Positions 24,600 through 36,420 of a stretch of DNA of 64,000 bases are shown in pieces (position 1 is the stretch's first letter; the number at the start of each line of letters is the position of its first letter). The DNA comes from Paramarasmius palmivorus (lineage: Eukaryota; Basidiomycota; Agaricomycetes; Agaricales; Marasmiaceae). The stretch spans positions 372,001 through 436,000 of the forward strand of contig JAYKXP010000027.1 in NCBI GenBank assembly GCA_037176845.1. Reading direction: 5' to 3'. Both the position numbers and the translations under genes were made by a program. The notes beneath the pieces are model-generated. The model saw nothing but the letters and a program-made list of their open reading frames with translations, was not told the origin of the DNA and did no database searches.

Positions 24600-25795
24600 A
24601 AAGTCTGGAACCAGTCATCGTCTTCGATATCCCCAGAACCGGAATGGAGGACCTAGCATTCGACGAATTCGAAATCGATGGTTAGTTATATCCACTGATC
24701 ATCTAAAAGCGCACTCACCCAATTCGCAACAGAAGCAGCGATCCAATCCGCCATATCTTCGTCGAGTATTATCTCATACGGGTTTCGCCAATCTGGCGTT
24801 CTTACCCCCGTCGCCGTTTTCATTCCTGCGAATCCAATGTAGACTATTGGTGAGTATCGCTCGGCCTACGCGTTGACTGCGGGCGTTTGTTAGACCAGAT
24901 TCCGATATAGAATGTGGGGCACAAAGCACGTACTTTTGTAAACCAAGTATAGCATAAATCTGATAGACAACCTGCTCAACTTCATTCCTGAGATCAAAGA
25001 TTACATCACACTTCTTCTTTGCTTTGAAGATGTTCACGGAGCGCTGCAGTCTGATTCTACACGTGTACGTCAGCCAACCGTAAACCAGCCATGTCAGGGC
25101 AGTGGGCAATCTCACCGAGCGGTTTCGCAATAACTTCTATAGCGTGAACCAAAGATTCGAGAGCAGGTATCTCTGTCGTAGCGAACAGCTAAGCAGGGTC
25201 CAAAGTGCTTTCGCGTGGAGAACCTGAAATGAGAACTTCATAATCAATCATTGTTATCGTACGGTGGACGATAAAGTCGGTGAGGTACGGGGAGACCTGG
25301 GATGTAAATCAGCTAGCCGCCTAGGCAAAAACTTGGAAACGACGTGCAGTAGCCGTACCATGTTTCAATTCCTTATTTATAAGAGGCCGTAGCCTTGATA
25401 TCTTTGATGTGAAAAAAGAGTCGCTGTCCCATTGACTGGACCGTGATTTAAGTGCTCTCTCTTTAGAATTGGGTTTCAGGACGAGACCTCCTGCAATAAC
25501 CTAATATTCATCTCCTCGAATATCTTCTGATGATTCCTTGTCAGTTACGGCTATGTATATGAGAGCAATTTTCACGCACCCTAAACATCTGTTTCGCAAA
25601 GCCCAGCTTCATTTCCGTGATCCTGGCTTTCTTGTCCTCGTCCTCGTATTCTTCATCCTCATCTTCTCCTATTCCTTCATCCTCCTCCCTGTTTTCGTGC
25701 TTCGATAACTTGTCCAGCAAGACGTAAGATACCCTTGGTGAAGCGTACCCAGCCTGGACTTCAGATTCGACGTATGAAAGGATTTCCGACAATTT
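24600..25795 (-). pseudogene. EDDWF-family copy A (broken)
   Basis: Homologous to copies B-E. Recognisable pieces from the 5' end: an acidic N-terminal exon (KHENREEDEGIGEDEDEEYEDEDKK near 25650), an exon with GGLVLKPNSKERALKSR (about 25480), one with LTDFIVHRTITMID (about 25265), IFKAKKKCDVIFDLRNEVE, VEQVVYQIYAIL (about 24965), and the C-terminal GDIEDDDWF at about 24610-24640. An in-frame TAG interrupts the third exon (around 25190), the second exon joins out of phase, and the exon with ILTNSLHW shifts frame before its end. No in-frame ATG precedes the acidic exon, since a TGA lies just upstream. It is therefore a decayed member. Confidence 0.75.
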
Positions 25796-26080
25796 GTGGG
25801 TCGACTCGAGGGTTCAAAGAATCAGCCGCAGACCCAGACGGAATCCGCGATTCGCCATGGTTTATGTTGTCGGATGTGATGGATATCGGAGAGAGTGTAG
25901 CCTGAGAGAATAGGGGAAGTGGAGGCCACAAAATGCCGGCAACTGTACGTGTACCCCGAGTTCAAAATCAACGATTTGATACACCAGTTTAAATTTCAAC
26001 GTTGAACAAAAACTACGACCAGTACATTTCGAGTTTTACAAGATAGCTGATACCAACTGATACCAACAAGCGCAAAAAGC

Positions 26081-27143
26081 CTAATGATTGGTAAGACTAA
26101 ACCAGTCATCTTCCGCAATTTCCCCATTCCCAGAATGAAGGACCTATTCCAACACCCAACCAGTGACCACCCTGTCAGCGCCCTACCACAGTGGTCTAAA
26201 AACCAGGGAACTCACCCAATGCGCAAGAATAGCAGCAACTACATCCGCGCTCCCGTCCTCGAACATGGATCCCTGCCCGGATATCCCGACTGTCCCATAC
26301 ATAAATTTACCCTCATTAACGAGGATAAATACCCAATTGGTACCGTCGGTGAGTACTCCGCGGGCTGTTTGTTGTCTACCATAGAATTAAATATCATATG
26401 TGCCTCAAGATAAACGAGGAGCCACGTACTTTGTGCAGGATAGTCCATACACGGCCTGCGCAAGTTCTTCTTCCACAAGTCGGGTTGGAAGCGTGCCATA
26501 GTTCTTCCTTGCGTAGATGATGTAAAACGGTGGCTGGGGTTGCACTTCATTTTGCGTTACGGTTAGCCAAGTAAGTGTGAGCAGATGGTTACTTGCCTGC
26601 AGTGCTCATATTCACTTCTACAGTGAGAGCCTTATGCCCAAACCCCACACCCAGGCCAGGTACCTTGTCACCAGCTGGTGCGAAAACGTGGTCATCCATT
26701 CGCACCTTGCCGCCATTCTCGGCGTTTTCGATGATAGATGATGCTCGGAGAAAGATGAACTGGATAGAAGACGTCGATGGTCCGTTCTGGTAAAAGATAG
26801 GTCAGTTCATGAATCAGGTATTAGTTGAAACGTACTGAAAGGACCCACCACGTTGATAATGTAAGTTGAAGCAAACGCTAACATGCCGCGCATCGCCTCC
26901 GAAGAAAAGTTCAGAGCACCTTCGACCGCTGAAGGCTTGTCAGGTTGGGAGCTAAGTTCGGCTTTGATACGTTCGAGGTAGTTCTGTTTTAGAGAAAGTT
27001 CGCCTTTCAGACAGATGTTCATCGCTTTCAACGTTTCGCGTGTTTTGGCACCCAAACCCTTCGATCCAGAGTTCTACACGAGGATCTGGTGAGTCAAGTC
27101 ATTTGCTGTTGGAGCGTGCGCGTACCTCGTTGATTTCAGACAT
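26081..27143 (-). CDS. EDDWF-family copy B, 245 aa
   Basis: Six exons, complement(join(26081..26143,26216..26375,26430..26533,26616..26786,26852..27073,27126..27143)), give 245 aa. It is the shortest member and lacks the acidic N-terminal region of C-E, starting MSEINENSGSKGLG. Conserved family blocks are KAMNICLKGEL, PPFYIIYARKNYG, LAQAVYGLSC, RGVLTDGTNWVFILVNEG, DVVAAILAHW and the C-terminal AEDDWFSL (235-242). There is no signal peptide or membrane helix, so it should be intracellular. All junctions are in phase using ordinary GT-AG sites; the intron after VLTVE and the acceptor before QQTARGV were chosen by frame. Function unknown. It is head-to-tail with copies A, C and D. Confidence 0.75.
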
Positions 27144-27449
27144 CGACAATGAGCACTGAGCGTTGGGGTCAAAGGAATGTGAAGGCGGAGGAGAAAGAAG
27201 ACGTCGAGCTCATTTCTTTTCCGCATTCGTTCTCTCGCCTCTAGTTCGGTACAGATACTCCTTCTGCAAATCGCGCCGAGAATCTTTGCGCTGCCAGGAC
27301 ATTGATCGTCGCCGACGCATTCGGCGATGGTTCACAATTCCTGTATCCTCAGAGCTCGCATTCCTTGGTATTATAGAATCGTATTAATAAATGATCACCA
27401 GCTTAAGAGCACAACTGATTATTATCAAGAATGCGTTTTGACAGGGGGG

Positions 27450-28751
27450 TCATGATGCAGACGGGCCCGACGAATTATAATCGAGAAGCGTAAACCAATC
27501 ATCTTCGATGATATCTCCATCATGGCTATGAAAGACCTGTTCGAATTCACGGATTAATCAGTGCCATTCCTTAATAAAAACGTTAACCTCACCCAATAGG
27601 AGACGATACCTGCAATGATATCTACAGTTCCATCGTCAAGTACATGCTCAGTTGCCCAATGCGAGCTCATCTTGTTGGTCGGTATTGACTTTGACCCATA
27701 CACGTAGGAACCCCCCTGGCCATTCTCCACATTGCGTCGAACAAGGATGAAGATCCAGTGTGTACCATCCGTAAGCACCGCCCGTTTAGCACGCTCGCTG
27801 TATAGGCGTTATGAGCAAAAGGAATGCTCGGTGAACAGGACTATGCACGTACTTTTCCTGAACAAGGGTACTATAAATTTCATAGATTGCCTGCTTGAGC
27901 TCGTCTATACCCAGCCCGATGGGATAATCATATGCCTTCCTTGCTTGGAGAATGGGTAACGAGTGCGTCCGTGTCGGCTCTATTTCGTCAGGTAATAATA
28001 TAAATGCGACTAGGTAGATATCTCACCAGAAGATTTTGCCTCTATCACAGTCGCAGTGTGACTCAGGAATTGAAGTTTAGGTATCTTCGTTCCGCTAAGC
28101 AGTTCGATAGGGTCGAAAACCTGTTTTCTCAGAGTAATACTACTGTCGTTGGTCATTGCTATCGCACGGCGTATAATGAAGTCTGAAATCTTGACAGCAG
28201 CCTGATTCGAGTATGTGAGCGGTAGTATTGCGGAGATAGGAAGCAAAGGAAGGTGAGCGTACAATTGCCTGTTCTTCAAGTGACCATGGTACGATGAAAG
28301 GTATCTTCATTGACGGTTCTGAGGTGAATGAATGGCCCGCAGCACAGCCTAGTTGCGCAGATCTGGACAACAGTTCATTATCAGGTTTCGGGAGGAGCAA
28401 TCCTCCCATAGTGACATTCGCTCGCTTCAACGTCTCCTAGGATAATATGGTTTGATTGTATCCGGAATATATGAACTATTGGCGTACCTCGAGAGTCGTT
28501 TTCGCAAAGGTAACGATAACTGACTGTATACGCTCCTGCAGGTCCTTGTCCTTGGCCTCCTCCGAGTCATCGTTGTCCGAGTCATCGTCCTCTTCGTTGT
28601 CGTCGCCATTGTCCTCTTCGTCGTCATTGTCACGGCCCTCGTCGTCCGCCTCATCCTTGGGTGCCATCCATTCCATTAATTGGTAGAATACCAGTGTAGT
28701 CACACTTGGAGGGTCTTCCTTGTTGTAACTTAGCAGGGGCAAAGTCGGCAT
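27450..28751 (-). CDS. EDDWF-family copy C, 343 aa
   Basis: Six exons, complement(join(27450..27536,27593..27797,27853..27979,28027..28201,28263..28436,28488..28751)), give 343 aa. Layout: STLVFYQLMEWM-like N-terminus (here TTLVFYQLMEWM), a highly acidic low-complexity stretch (about 33-70), a helical block ETLKRANVTMGGLLLPKP, ISDFIIRRAIAM, then FDPIELLSGTKIPKL, TVIEAKSSEP, ILQARKAYDYP, LKQAIYEIYSTL, VLTDGTHWIFILVRR, and the C-terminal IIEDDWFTLLD (324-334). No signal or membrane segment. The part from FDP through the QxxY helix resembles the order of a PD-(D/E)XK core, but the acidic residue before the Lys is not kept among paralogues. Function unknown. It is closely similar to copy E at 43.5 kb. 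Confidence 0.82.
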
Positions 28752-28936
28752 CGAAGTTCATTGTTGGGAAGTTCGGCGGTGAGAGCACACAAGCGCTAAA
28801 TCGGCTGTGTAATCATCGCCGGACCGCCTCAGCCGGCTCTCTCAACACGTGCCAGCTAGAACACATTGTCCTTTACAAAAAAAAACGATAATAGTCATTT
28901 TGAGAGGTGACCTAAGTAAGCGCTCGGAAGTCGTTA

Positions 28937-30352
28937 TCAAAACGAGCCCCCCGGACGTAAACTATCGAAAGAAAGAACTGTGAACCAATCATCTTCTACA
29001 ACCTCCCCAGAACTAGAACCAGAACAAAGAATCTATCCCAGCCATGTCAATTTCGATGCCATCGTTCAGAACAGTTGAACACATCACCCAATTCGCAACA
29101 ACAGCAGCCGTCCTATCCGCCGAAGCCTCATCTAACACAACGTCAAACGGCCGTTTTCGATCTAGCGCTCTGATATATGGCTGTGAACCTGATCCAAACA
29201 CATACGTGCCCCCTCCGCCTCCACCGTCGCCGTCGTCTTCTTTGCCTTTTTGAACAAGAACGAAAACCCAGTTGAAACCATCGGACAGTATTGCCCGGCC
29301 TATACGCTTGCTATTCACATTCCGTATCCCCGAGTTCAGCGATGGCCACACGGAATACCAGGTTTAGGCACTTACCCCTCATGCTCAAGTAAAGCATAAA
29401 TCTCGCATACAACTTGTTCGATTTCCCATTGCGTAAGCTCGCCGGGTCGATCGTACGTTTTCTTTGCCTTGAAGATGATCACCGAGTCTCCAGCCGCTAG
29501 TCTGGGGAGGCCGCTACTGGCATCCGAGTCTATGCGAAACAAAACACGTTAGCCTGACCGCAATGACCAATGAACCACGAACAAAAAAGTTACCAGGCCT
29601 AGGGTCAAGTCCAGGGGTGATTGAATACAAAGCGTGTACCACAAATCTGAGAGCAGGTATCTTGTTATTGTCTACGGCTTGAACAGGACAAAACGTGTAT
29701 TTGCGTTTGCGTAGAGATACTTGTCCTAGGGTTTCAACCATTGTTATGGCACGGTGGAGGATGAATTCAAGGATCTGCGGAGAGGCCTATGCAATGTGAG
29801 ACACACTGGATGTTGAAGACATAAGGCATAACATACAGTGGACGTGCCAGTTCGGAACTCTCTAGCCAGCGCCTTATTTACGCGACGGCTTAATATCTGT
29901 GATTCGGAGTCGCAGATGGGGGACTGGTTAAACCTGCTGACTAGCGATCGTACACTCTCTTCGTAATCAGATTTCAAGAGGAGCGCGCCATTTGCAACAA
30001 TGTTCATCTCCTGTAATGTTCTCTGGTTGCATTATACCTCATTAGTACACGTAGCTGAACTATGGATAGTTCTGCGACGCACCGTGAACACCACCTTTCT
30101 CAGAGCCAACTCTTCGTCGCTAATATATGGCTGTGCTTCTTCTTCTTCCTCCTCTTCCTCCTCCTCTACCTCACCATCAATATCATCATCGTCACAATAA
30201 CCTTCGTCTTCATCTTCCTCCTCGTACCCCTCTTCCTCCTCCCTATCGAAAAATTGAAGCCAGTTCAGTGACCCATCATATACTACTGGTAGCAGGATGG
30301 GTTCCTTTTGATTCTCAAAGTGCGAAAAGATGTTCGAGTGACTGAGCAGCAT
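28937..30352 (-). CDS. EDDWF-family copy D, 369 aa
   Basis: Six exons, complement(join(28937..29032,29088..29310,29376..29529,29594..29786,29837..30010,30083..30352)), give 369 aa. The start MLLSHSNIFSHFE leads into NQKEPILLPVVYDGSLNW and a long Glu/Asp run. Later blocks match the family: EMNIVANGALLLKSDYEE, ILEFILHRAITMVE, VIIFKAKKTYDRPGELTQ, EIEQVVCEIYALLEHEG, AILSDGFNWVFVLVQKG, a Gly-rich insert (DGDGGGGGG), AAVVANW, and the terminal VVEDDWFTVLSF (349-360). The last acceptor (gggatag) was chosen by phase. Its N-terminus matches the broken copy F1 on the plus strand at 47.65 kb rather than C and E, so D and F form a subgroup. Intracellular; function unknown. Confidence 0.8.
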
Positions 30353-30705
30353 GAAGTTCAAAAACGGGGAACCGCTTGTAAGCGTTTGTGATCACCGGCG
30401 GCGAGATAGGCAAGATGAGGTTTGAGGTTACTGTAATAATAGGAGTGGTTAGTTTTAGTTGCAAATACAACGCTGCTCACCTTTAGGGGTCGCTTTACAT
30501 GGGTCGTCGTCGATGATCAAGGATGACAAACGACCCTTGCCTTCGACTCCTAAGGGCCAACCTGCGCCTTTTACGTATCGAGTTCTTCGTCTCAAAATCC
30601 CTTTCAAATCTGCCTGGTAATCCAGACGGAATGCTTGTCATCGTCACTAGGGATCGGTTACAGGTCTATGGCAGGCTGCGAAAGATGGGGACATTCAAAA
30701 GGTTC

Positions 30706-30721
30706 CCACGCACGGACCGGT
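30706..30721. repeat. Conserved 16-bp motif, 3' of T1
   Basis: CCACGCACGGACCGGT, found about 80 nt past the T1 stop. The same motif follows T2, T3 and (inverted, one mismatch) T4. Confidence 0.6.
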
Positions 30722-30797
30722 TCATTCAACTACTCCTTTTCTGCTGTTAATCATCCACAAGTACATTTCACGACTACAATTCATTACCACGATCGGT

Positions 30798-32361
30798 CTA
30801 GCACGCCGTGCGATACTCGGGTGGTAAATCTTCTAATACATACACAATGTCTTCCTCGGAGGCAGAGCGCAAGCGAGACTCGGACCCACGAATTTGAACA
30901 CTTTGACGCGGGGCTTCTTCTACAATCTCCCTTTGCTGATCAACCCGCCCAACCCTATCAAAATTTAGATTCTTTCCCTCGCGTCTACTTCTTGGACGTT
31001 GAATGTCCCCAAGGAGAAGCCGGTACGGCTGTGCGCGTGTTAATAGACGGTCCCTTTCCAGCATAACACGGTAATGTCGATAACGACAAATAACCAGTGA
31101 GAGCATCAACATTGCAAACACCACTCCACCAATCACACCACCAACAATGATACCAATCCGATCTTACTGTGAAGAATTTTAGCATGCCTTGGTTACGAGA
31201 TAGAACTTGCTTTGAGTTACTGGTTTTGGTTTGGGTCTGGACTCAGACTCGGAGAACCTGTGGATATGGTTCTGGTCGAAGATCCCCGGACTATACCTGA
31301 TGAAGAGCTGGAAGAACCAGCAGTTCTTGGATCATCCGGACCCGTAATATGCTGAAAATCTATCAGAAAGACCTCCGAATATAGTATACATACGTACCGT
31401 AGTTTTCAGTGGACTAATTATGGGAGGTAATGTAGCAGGGTCGGTGGAGGCTGACATATCCATTGACGAGAAGGTTGCGGGTGTACCAGTACTACCCACT
31501 GTGCCCATCGAGGCAAAAGACTCACTGGTAGAACTTGAAACAGAATGAGAATTTGAAGCTACAAAAGAAAGAGTAATTGCATACTGTAACTCGGTAAATT
31601 CCGCCACGGTGGCGGAAGTCCTTGAGGTAGTTGAACCTGGGTCTGGACTTGAAGACGTTGGAACTTGCGGTGTTGTTGAACTAGTGACGGAATGATTCAG
31701 AACCTATGTATGCAATAAGATTAACGATAACGTACGTAGGCGTAGGTGTAGGTGTACTAGGAGTGGGCGCAGGCTTCTGATCCCCCACGGCGGAAGCAGT
31801 GAACGGTTCAGAAAAGAAGTTTTGAGGAAACCCTGGTCAAGTGAAAGAGTCAGGACTCCACCACAGACACGATAGAATTAAATAAAACCATCTGGGCCCA
31901 CAACAGTTGCCTGTACACGATAAACCCTGTCTAGCCTTTAATTTTCACCAGCATGAAAAAAGTGCCATCAGACTCACCCTGCATTTGATGGTACATTGAA
32001 TGCATTTTGAGCGGTCTTGCGATATGTAGTAGCACGCTTCAATTTCAATTTGTCACGGTCGGGCTCTGTTCTCCGTTGTTGCATTCCGGTATCTGGAACG
32101 ATATGCAACTCTGGTGTGCTAGTTTGATCCAAGAACAGAAAGTCGCTCGTGTCCACGGTATACACGATTTCGAACCCCACCGATATTACTGCACCGACCG
32201 CGATACTGCTGCGTGGAATACCATCAAAAGTCACTTGCGGTCCGCAATGTACAATCCGATTTGCCAAAATGAAGATTAGGAGACTGGGTAACGATAAGGA
32301 ATCAGTGTAGGTAAATAGATGAACAATGTACTCACAAAGCGATTTGTAGGGGTATGGCCAT
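30798..32361 (-). pseudogene. T1: membrane-protein copy with one-base lesion
   Basis: Exons 32336-32361, 31978-32283, 31889-31926, 31736-31832, 31398-31680, 31221-31351 and a last exon 30798-about 31167 follow T2 closely. The first exon gives a clean signal peptide, MAIPLQIAFLLIFILANRI. The ectodomain (VTFDGIPRSSIAVG..., FNVPSNAG, VYRVQATV, GPDGFPQNFFSEPFTAS) and Ser/Thr stalk are in frame. The exon holding the membrane helix (IIVGGVIGGVVFAMLMLSL) and the tail ending LPPEYRTAC is one base short at its 5' end (near 31160) compared with T2 and T3, so it cannot be joined in frame by any acceptor I can find. The stalk is one exon here where T2 has two. Either a recent pseudogene or a base-call error; the rest looks functional. 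Confidence 0.65.
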
Positions 32362-33090
32362 GGGGCATGAGTTTCAATCCGTGTCAACTTAATAACTATC
32401 CATTGAACAGATTTTTAGAAAGGAGGAATGCAGGAATATGGTTTCATCACAGCGTGTTGCATTGTGCAGGCAGTGGTGGCGTTTAGCGTCAAATCGATAC
32501 AAGGCAAGATACTTACTACTCAGGGGCTGGGATAAAATATTCATCATTATCAGAAGGTGTTTTCGACGTCTGAGTCACTGAATGCTCCATTCGTTAATCG
32601 GATTTCTTGGATGAGTAGTGTAGAGCTCAAAAATGACTTCGTACCATGTAAACCACGGTGACTGCCGTCGATTCAGCCGCGTAAAAAAACCAGGTTTGAA
32701 CGGAGGCGTTGGGAGATTGGTCGTACAAAAACTTACCAGCCATCCAACCCCATACGAGGGAGTTTACCAGTCCCTGATAGCCGAAAGGACTGCCAGTGAA
32801 CAGTTCTATTCGGATCTTTGACCAACAACTACAGCCATGACACTTCGACGTCCGACCTCGGATATGGACTTCTTCGCCTTGACAGTGGGATAGGAAGCCT
32901 GGTGACTGCGTGAATATTGTGATGGTGCCAGTGGATATACTGCAATTGTATTCAATAACAGCAGAAAATCAGAGAACAACAGCAGTATCTCGGAGGATCA
33001 CAGCACCATCAGAGAACAGGTGGCAATGAGTATTCCATGCGTCATAAGGTACGACATACAACATGGTGAACCTCCAACCCAGAAATGAAA
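32362..33090 (-). other. Spacer with a P-family fragment
   Basis: Mostly unrecognised. Bases 32625-32690 (tgacttcgtaccatgtaaaccacgg and following) match spacer fragments at about 37095 and 41207 that show resemblance to the second exon of the FAR-17a/AIG1-like gene. No gene. Confidence 0.4.
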
Positions 33091-33094
33091 TCAA

Positions 33095-34090
33095 ACCTCC
33101 TGTTTGTCGCATTCAATAACCTCACACATCCCCTCCACTTCTTCGCCTTCCGCCTCAGGTTTCTTGAAGAAAACTCTGCCTCACCCACATAACCAACCAC
33201 ACAACACCATAGAGCACCACCTCCGCCGGCCCAATCCCGGCGATATAAGCCGCTAGAAGGCTGCCTTGCTTCTTCGGATCCAAAAGCTGTATGCTACCAG
33301 CGCTGTTAGCATACGACTGAACAAGATAAGCGGACAGGGGCGTACTGTAAAACCCTTGTGTGACATGCGTAATATACGCAACACCGAGATAACAATCAAG
33401 GTGAGGATCATAAACGATAACATGAGAGGTTTAGGTAGCGGGTTGTTGGTGAATATCCTTTGGAAACCGCAGAAAACGGTATTGAGAACGTGCGCGGTTG
33501 GGTTTCTGCATCCCACAGCAGGTGTTCACGTTGATTGTTGTGTGGTAGCAGTGAGGAGAACGTACGATCGAGTGTACTCCCGAGAGTTTCTGATGATGTG
33601 AGGAGGGCTCAAAGACGAAGGTCACGAGAGTGGCTGTATGTATATCAATCGGTCCTTGTGAGTAACGAGAAACACAACCAACGAGTCCGAACGCACGCAC
33701 GAAAAGTAACAACCGTCGTTTGTAACATCAAATGCAACACCTGCAATGTCTTTCCCCGACTTTGTAGTGGATACCTATTTTTTCCCATGCCGCCTTCTCT
33801 CTACGAAGAAGGCGGTTTGAACGGATGAAGCCCAGTAGTGAGCGTAAATTCCGGTGAAGGTGAGGTTCGTGAAGTACGTGAAGAATTTGTTTGGCTGATG
33901 AGACCCCTGGAAAAGAGAAAGATCTACGCGATACTTACCGTTCACCAGAATCCGGCCTGACCGAACCCCAAACGACGAGAAAACGAGCGTGAGGAGCGTA
34001 TATACCGCTATCGGGAGCCGGATAAAAGCGAGTATTGTGGGAGAGAAGTTCAAGAAAGGTGCATTGTGAACCTTGCATGACATGCCACGT
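33095..34090 (-). pseudogene. P1a: broken FAR-17a/AIG1-like copy
   Basis: Compared with intact P3, this copy keeps SPTILAFIRLPIAVYTLLTLVF, SHQPNKFFTYFTNLTFTGIYAHYWASSVQTAFFVERRRHGKK, the HALN block, the NPLPKPLMLSFMIL helix and GSLLAAYIAGIGPAEVVLYGVVWLVMW. Lesions: no start codon (its first exon is fused to the last conserved exon of P1b); a one-base deletion in the first exon (TTTTCTCGTCG against TTTTCCTGGTCG); a missing T in the AGCTTTTTGG stretch of the last exon; and a two-base loss near the C-terminus that leads to TGA. It is a pseudogene created by recombination between neighbouring copies. Confidence 0.8.
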
Positions 34091-34728
34091 AATATACGCA
34101 ACACCGAGATACCCAATCAGAACGAGGATCCTTAACGGTAGCATCAAGTTTTTACATAGCGAGTTGTGGTGGTGAAGGCCACTTTGAAGCCTTAGAATTG
34201 GTGTTGAGAGCATGGATGGTGAGATTTCTGTCCTACCATCTTTCGTATCATTAGCCGTGTTTCTGTGTATGATGAGATAATGAAACGCACGATTAAGTGT
34301 ACTCCCGAGCAGTTGCGGTGACGTGAGGAGAATCCAGAATCCAACAATGACGAGAGTACCTGTGTATCGGTCGACCCCATATAATCAGAAAATCAGGAGA
34401 AACGACGAGGACGCACGAAAGGTAATGGCTTGGGCTATAGTCTGTAATATTAAATGCAACACCCGTGACGTCTTTCTTTAGCTTTGTAGACCCATCCGAT
34501 ATCTCTGTTTGACGAAAAAGGCAGCTTGGACGAAGCCCACTAGTACGTGCGGTTAATAGATTTCGGAAAAGGGGCCCAGTAGCTATAGCTCCAACGTTGA
34601 AATAAGTCGGTTTGGAGACCGTAATGGCATTCTTCTGGTAGTTGAGAGCACAAGTATAGGACGCGTCGTCGTCATGGATGCAAAAGACAAGTACTGTCGG
34701 GCCGGAGCGGGCGCATTTTCCCAAGGTT
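34091..34728 (-). pseudogene. P1b: decayed FAR-17a/AIG1-like copy
   Basis: Older copy aligned with P3 at the DNA level: TGGGCTTCGTCCAAGCTGCC matches the exon 2 WASFVQTAFF region; the TTACCTTTCGTGCG donor and an acceptor before CTCGTCATTGT match intron 2; ATCTCACCATCCATGCTCTCAACACC matches NLTVHALNT; LMLPLRILVLIGYLGVAYIT matches exon 4. Frame is lost in several places. An almost identical stretch (34428-34745) recurs at 38600-38925, so this relic travelled with the T gene when the module duplicated. Confidence 0.75.
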
Positions 34729-34729
34729 T

Positions 34730-34745
34730 CCACGCACGGACCGGT
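34730..34745. repeat. Conserved 16-bp motif, 3' of T2
   Basis: CCACGCACGGACCGGT, about 60-75 nt past the T2 stop; identical to the T1 and T3 motifs. Confidence 0.6.
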
Positions 34746-34805
34746 CTAACCGGGTCTATTCAGACTCATTTTGCTGTAAATCTACAAATCACAACCACAA
34801 TTGAT

Positions 34806-36420
34806 CTAGCACGCCGTGCAATACTCTGGTGGTAAATCTTCTGGTACATGCACAATGTCTTCCTCGGAGGCAGAGCGCAAGCGAGACTCGGATCCACGAA
34901 TTTGAACACTTTGACGTGCGACTTCTTCCACAATCTCCCTTTGCTCCTCAACCTGGCCAACCCTATCAAAGTTCAAAATCTTTTCCTCGCGTCTATTTTT
35001 AAGACCCTGAACATCCCCAAGAAGAAGTCGATAGGGCCGTGGACGTGTTAGCATATGTTCCCTTTCCACCATAGCCCGGGTATGTCTGTAGCGACGAATA
35101 ACGAGCAGGGAGAATACCAAAAATACGAATACCACTCCACCAATCACGCTACCTACAATGATGCCAATCCAATTTTTACTGTGAGGGATTTCAGCGTATG
35201 TCGGTTACGAGACAGGACTTGCTTTGAATTACCGGTTTTGGTTTGGGTCTTGGCTGGGACTCGGAGAACCTGTTGGTGCGGTACTAATCGAGGATCCCTG
35301 GACTGTATTTGATGTGGATCTGGGAGAATCGGTGGGACCCAGGCTGGTAATATACTGGAACTTTATTAGAAAGACCGAGTCTAAGTCACCGTATAGTATA
35401 CACACTCACCGTGGTGTTCGACTGACTAGTGGTGGAAATCAAGATAGCAGAGTCGGTGGAGGTCGACATATCCATCGAAGAGAAAGTTGCGGGTGTACCA
35501 GTACTACCCGCAGCGCCGGTCGAGGTAGGGGATTCGCTTGCAGAAACAGAATTTGAATTTGAAGTTGAACTTGACATGTTCCATGTAATTTAGTGATAGT
35601 TTACTGATGTCAGCATATAGTCAACAAAACAAAAGGACAGTGTTTCTGTACCGTGACGCAGTAGATGTATGTGTGCTGGAAGAAGTCTCCGAATTCGAAG
35701 CAGTCGAACCAGGACCTGCATTCGAAGTCGTCGGAATTTGTGATGTGGTCGAGGTGCTGCATTTCAGAATTAGTCAAAATACATACTGGTATCAAATTGA
35801 CGGGAACATACGTAGGTGTAGTAGGCGTAGGCCCCTGATCCCCGAAAGCGGAAGCAGTGAATGGTTCAGAGAAGAAATTCTCTGGGAATCCTGGTCACGG
35901 CCGGGTGAACAGAGTCAGGACTCTCCACCACAGACACGAGAGGATTGAATACAACCATTGGGTCCTTCTACAGTTGCCTGTACACGATAAACTCTACAAC
36001 CATTCGAGTCAATTTAATATAGTAGGAAAATGCTTTCTGACTCACCCAGCGTTTGATGGGACATTGAATGAGTTGTGAGCAGTTTTTCGATATCTAGCGT
36101 CGCGCTTCGATTTTACTGTGTCCGATTCTGTTCTTCGTTGTTGTGTACCTGTATCGGGGACGATGTCTAACTCTGGTGGACTATTGTCATTGACACCCGA
36201 GAGCGGAAAATCGCTCGTGTCCGTGTAGACGATTTCGAACCCCACTAATATTTTTGCACCGACCGGGATACTACTTGGAATACCGTCAAAAGTCACTTGC
36301 GGACGGCAATGTACAGTCTGAGTCACCAGAAGAATGACTAGGAAGCTGGTAGTTGGGAATTAATAAACAGGCGAACAGCTTGAAAGTTGAAATTACTCAC
36401 TACGCAATTCGTATGGGCAT
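34806..36420 (-). CDS. T2: single-pass membrane protein with LPPEY tail, 398 aa
   Basis: Eight exons, complement(join(34806..35178,35233..35354,35410..35569,35652..35756,35812..35890,35956..35993,36046..36345,36401..36420)), give 398 aa. Residues 1-20 (MPIRIAYFLVILLVTQTVHC) form a signal peptide. An ectodomain follows (VTFDGIPSSIPVGAKILVG, FNVPSNAGVYRVQATVEGPNG, FPENFFSEPFTASAFG), then a long Ser/Thr/Pro stalk likely to be O-glycosylated, one membrane helix (about 279-300, IGIIVGSVIGGVVFVFLVFSLL), a basic juxtamembrane segment and a tail with RPYRLLLGD and a C-terminal LPPEY (390-394). PPxY is the known binding site for WW domains, as in Rsp5/NEDD4 ligases. Topology: outside N-terminus, inside C-terminus. 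Function unknown. It is the only fully open copy among T1-T3 and serves as reference for the family. Confidence 0.85.

Noticed and set aside
26595..26615. GC-AG intron in copy B
   Set aside because: A gcaagt donor follows ACTGCAG, but using it breaks the frame; a normal gtgaat donor after GTAGAA joins in phase.
28027..28060. Active PD-(D/E)XK nuclease site (IEAK) in copy C
   Set aside because: IEAK occurs only in C and E; D, B and A lack it, and the conserved strand has no acidic residue before the Lys. A fold relation is kept only as a hypothesis.
28427..28686. Thr/Arg-rich minus frame and Ser-rich plus frame
   Set aside because: Alternative frames of the Asp/Glu run in copy C.
30000..30345. 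Hydrophobic plus-strand frames (Leu/Phe-rich), looking like a membrane protein
   Set aside because: Antisense of the Glu-rich exon of copy D; GAA/GAG repeats read as Phe/Leu on the other strand.
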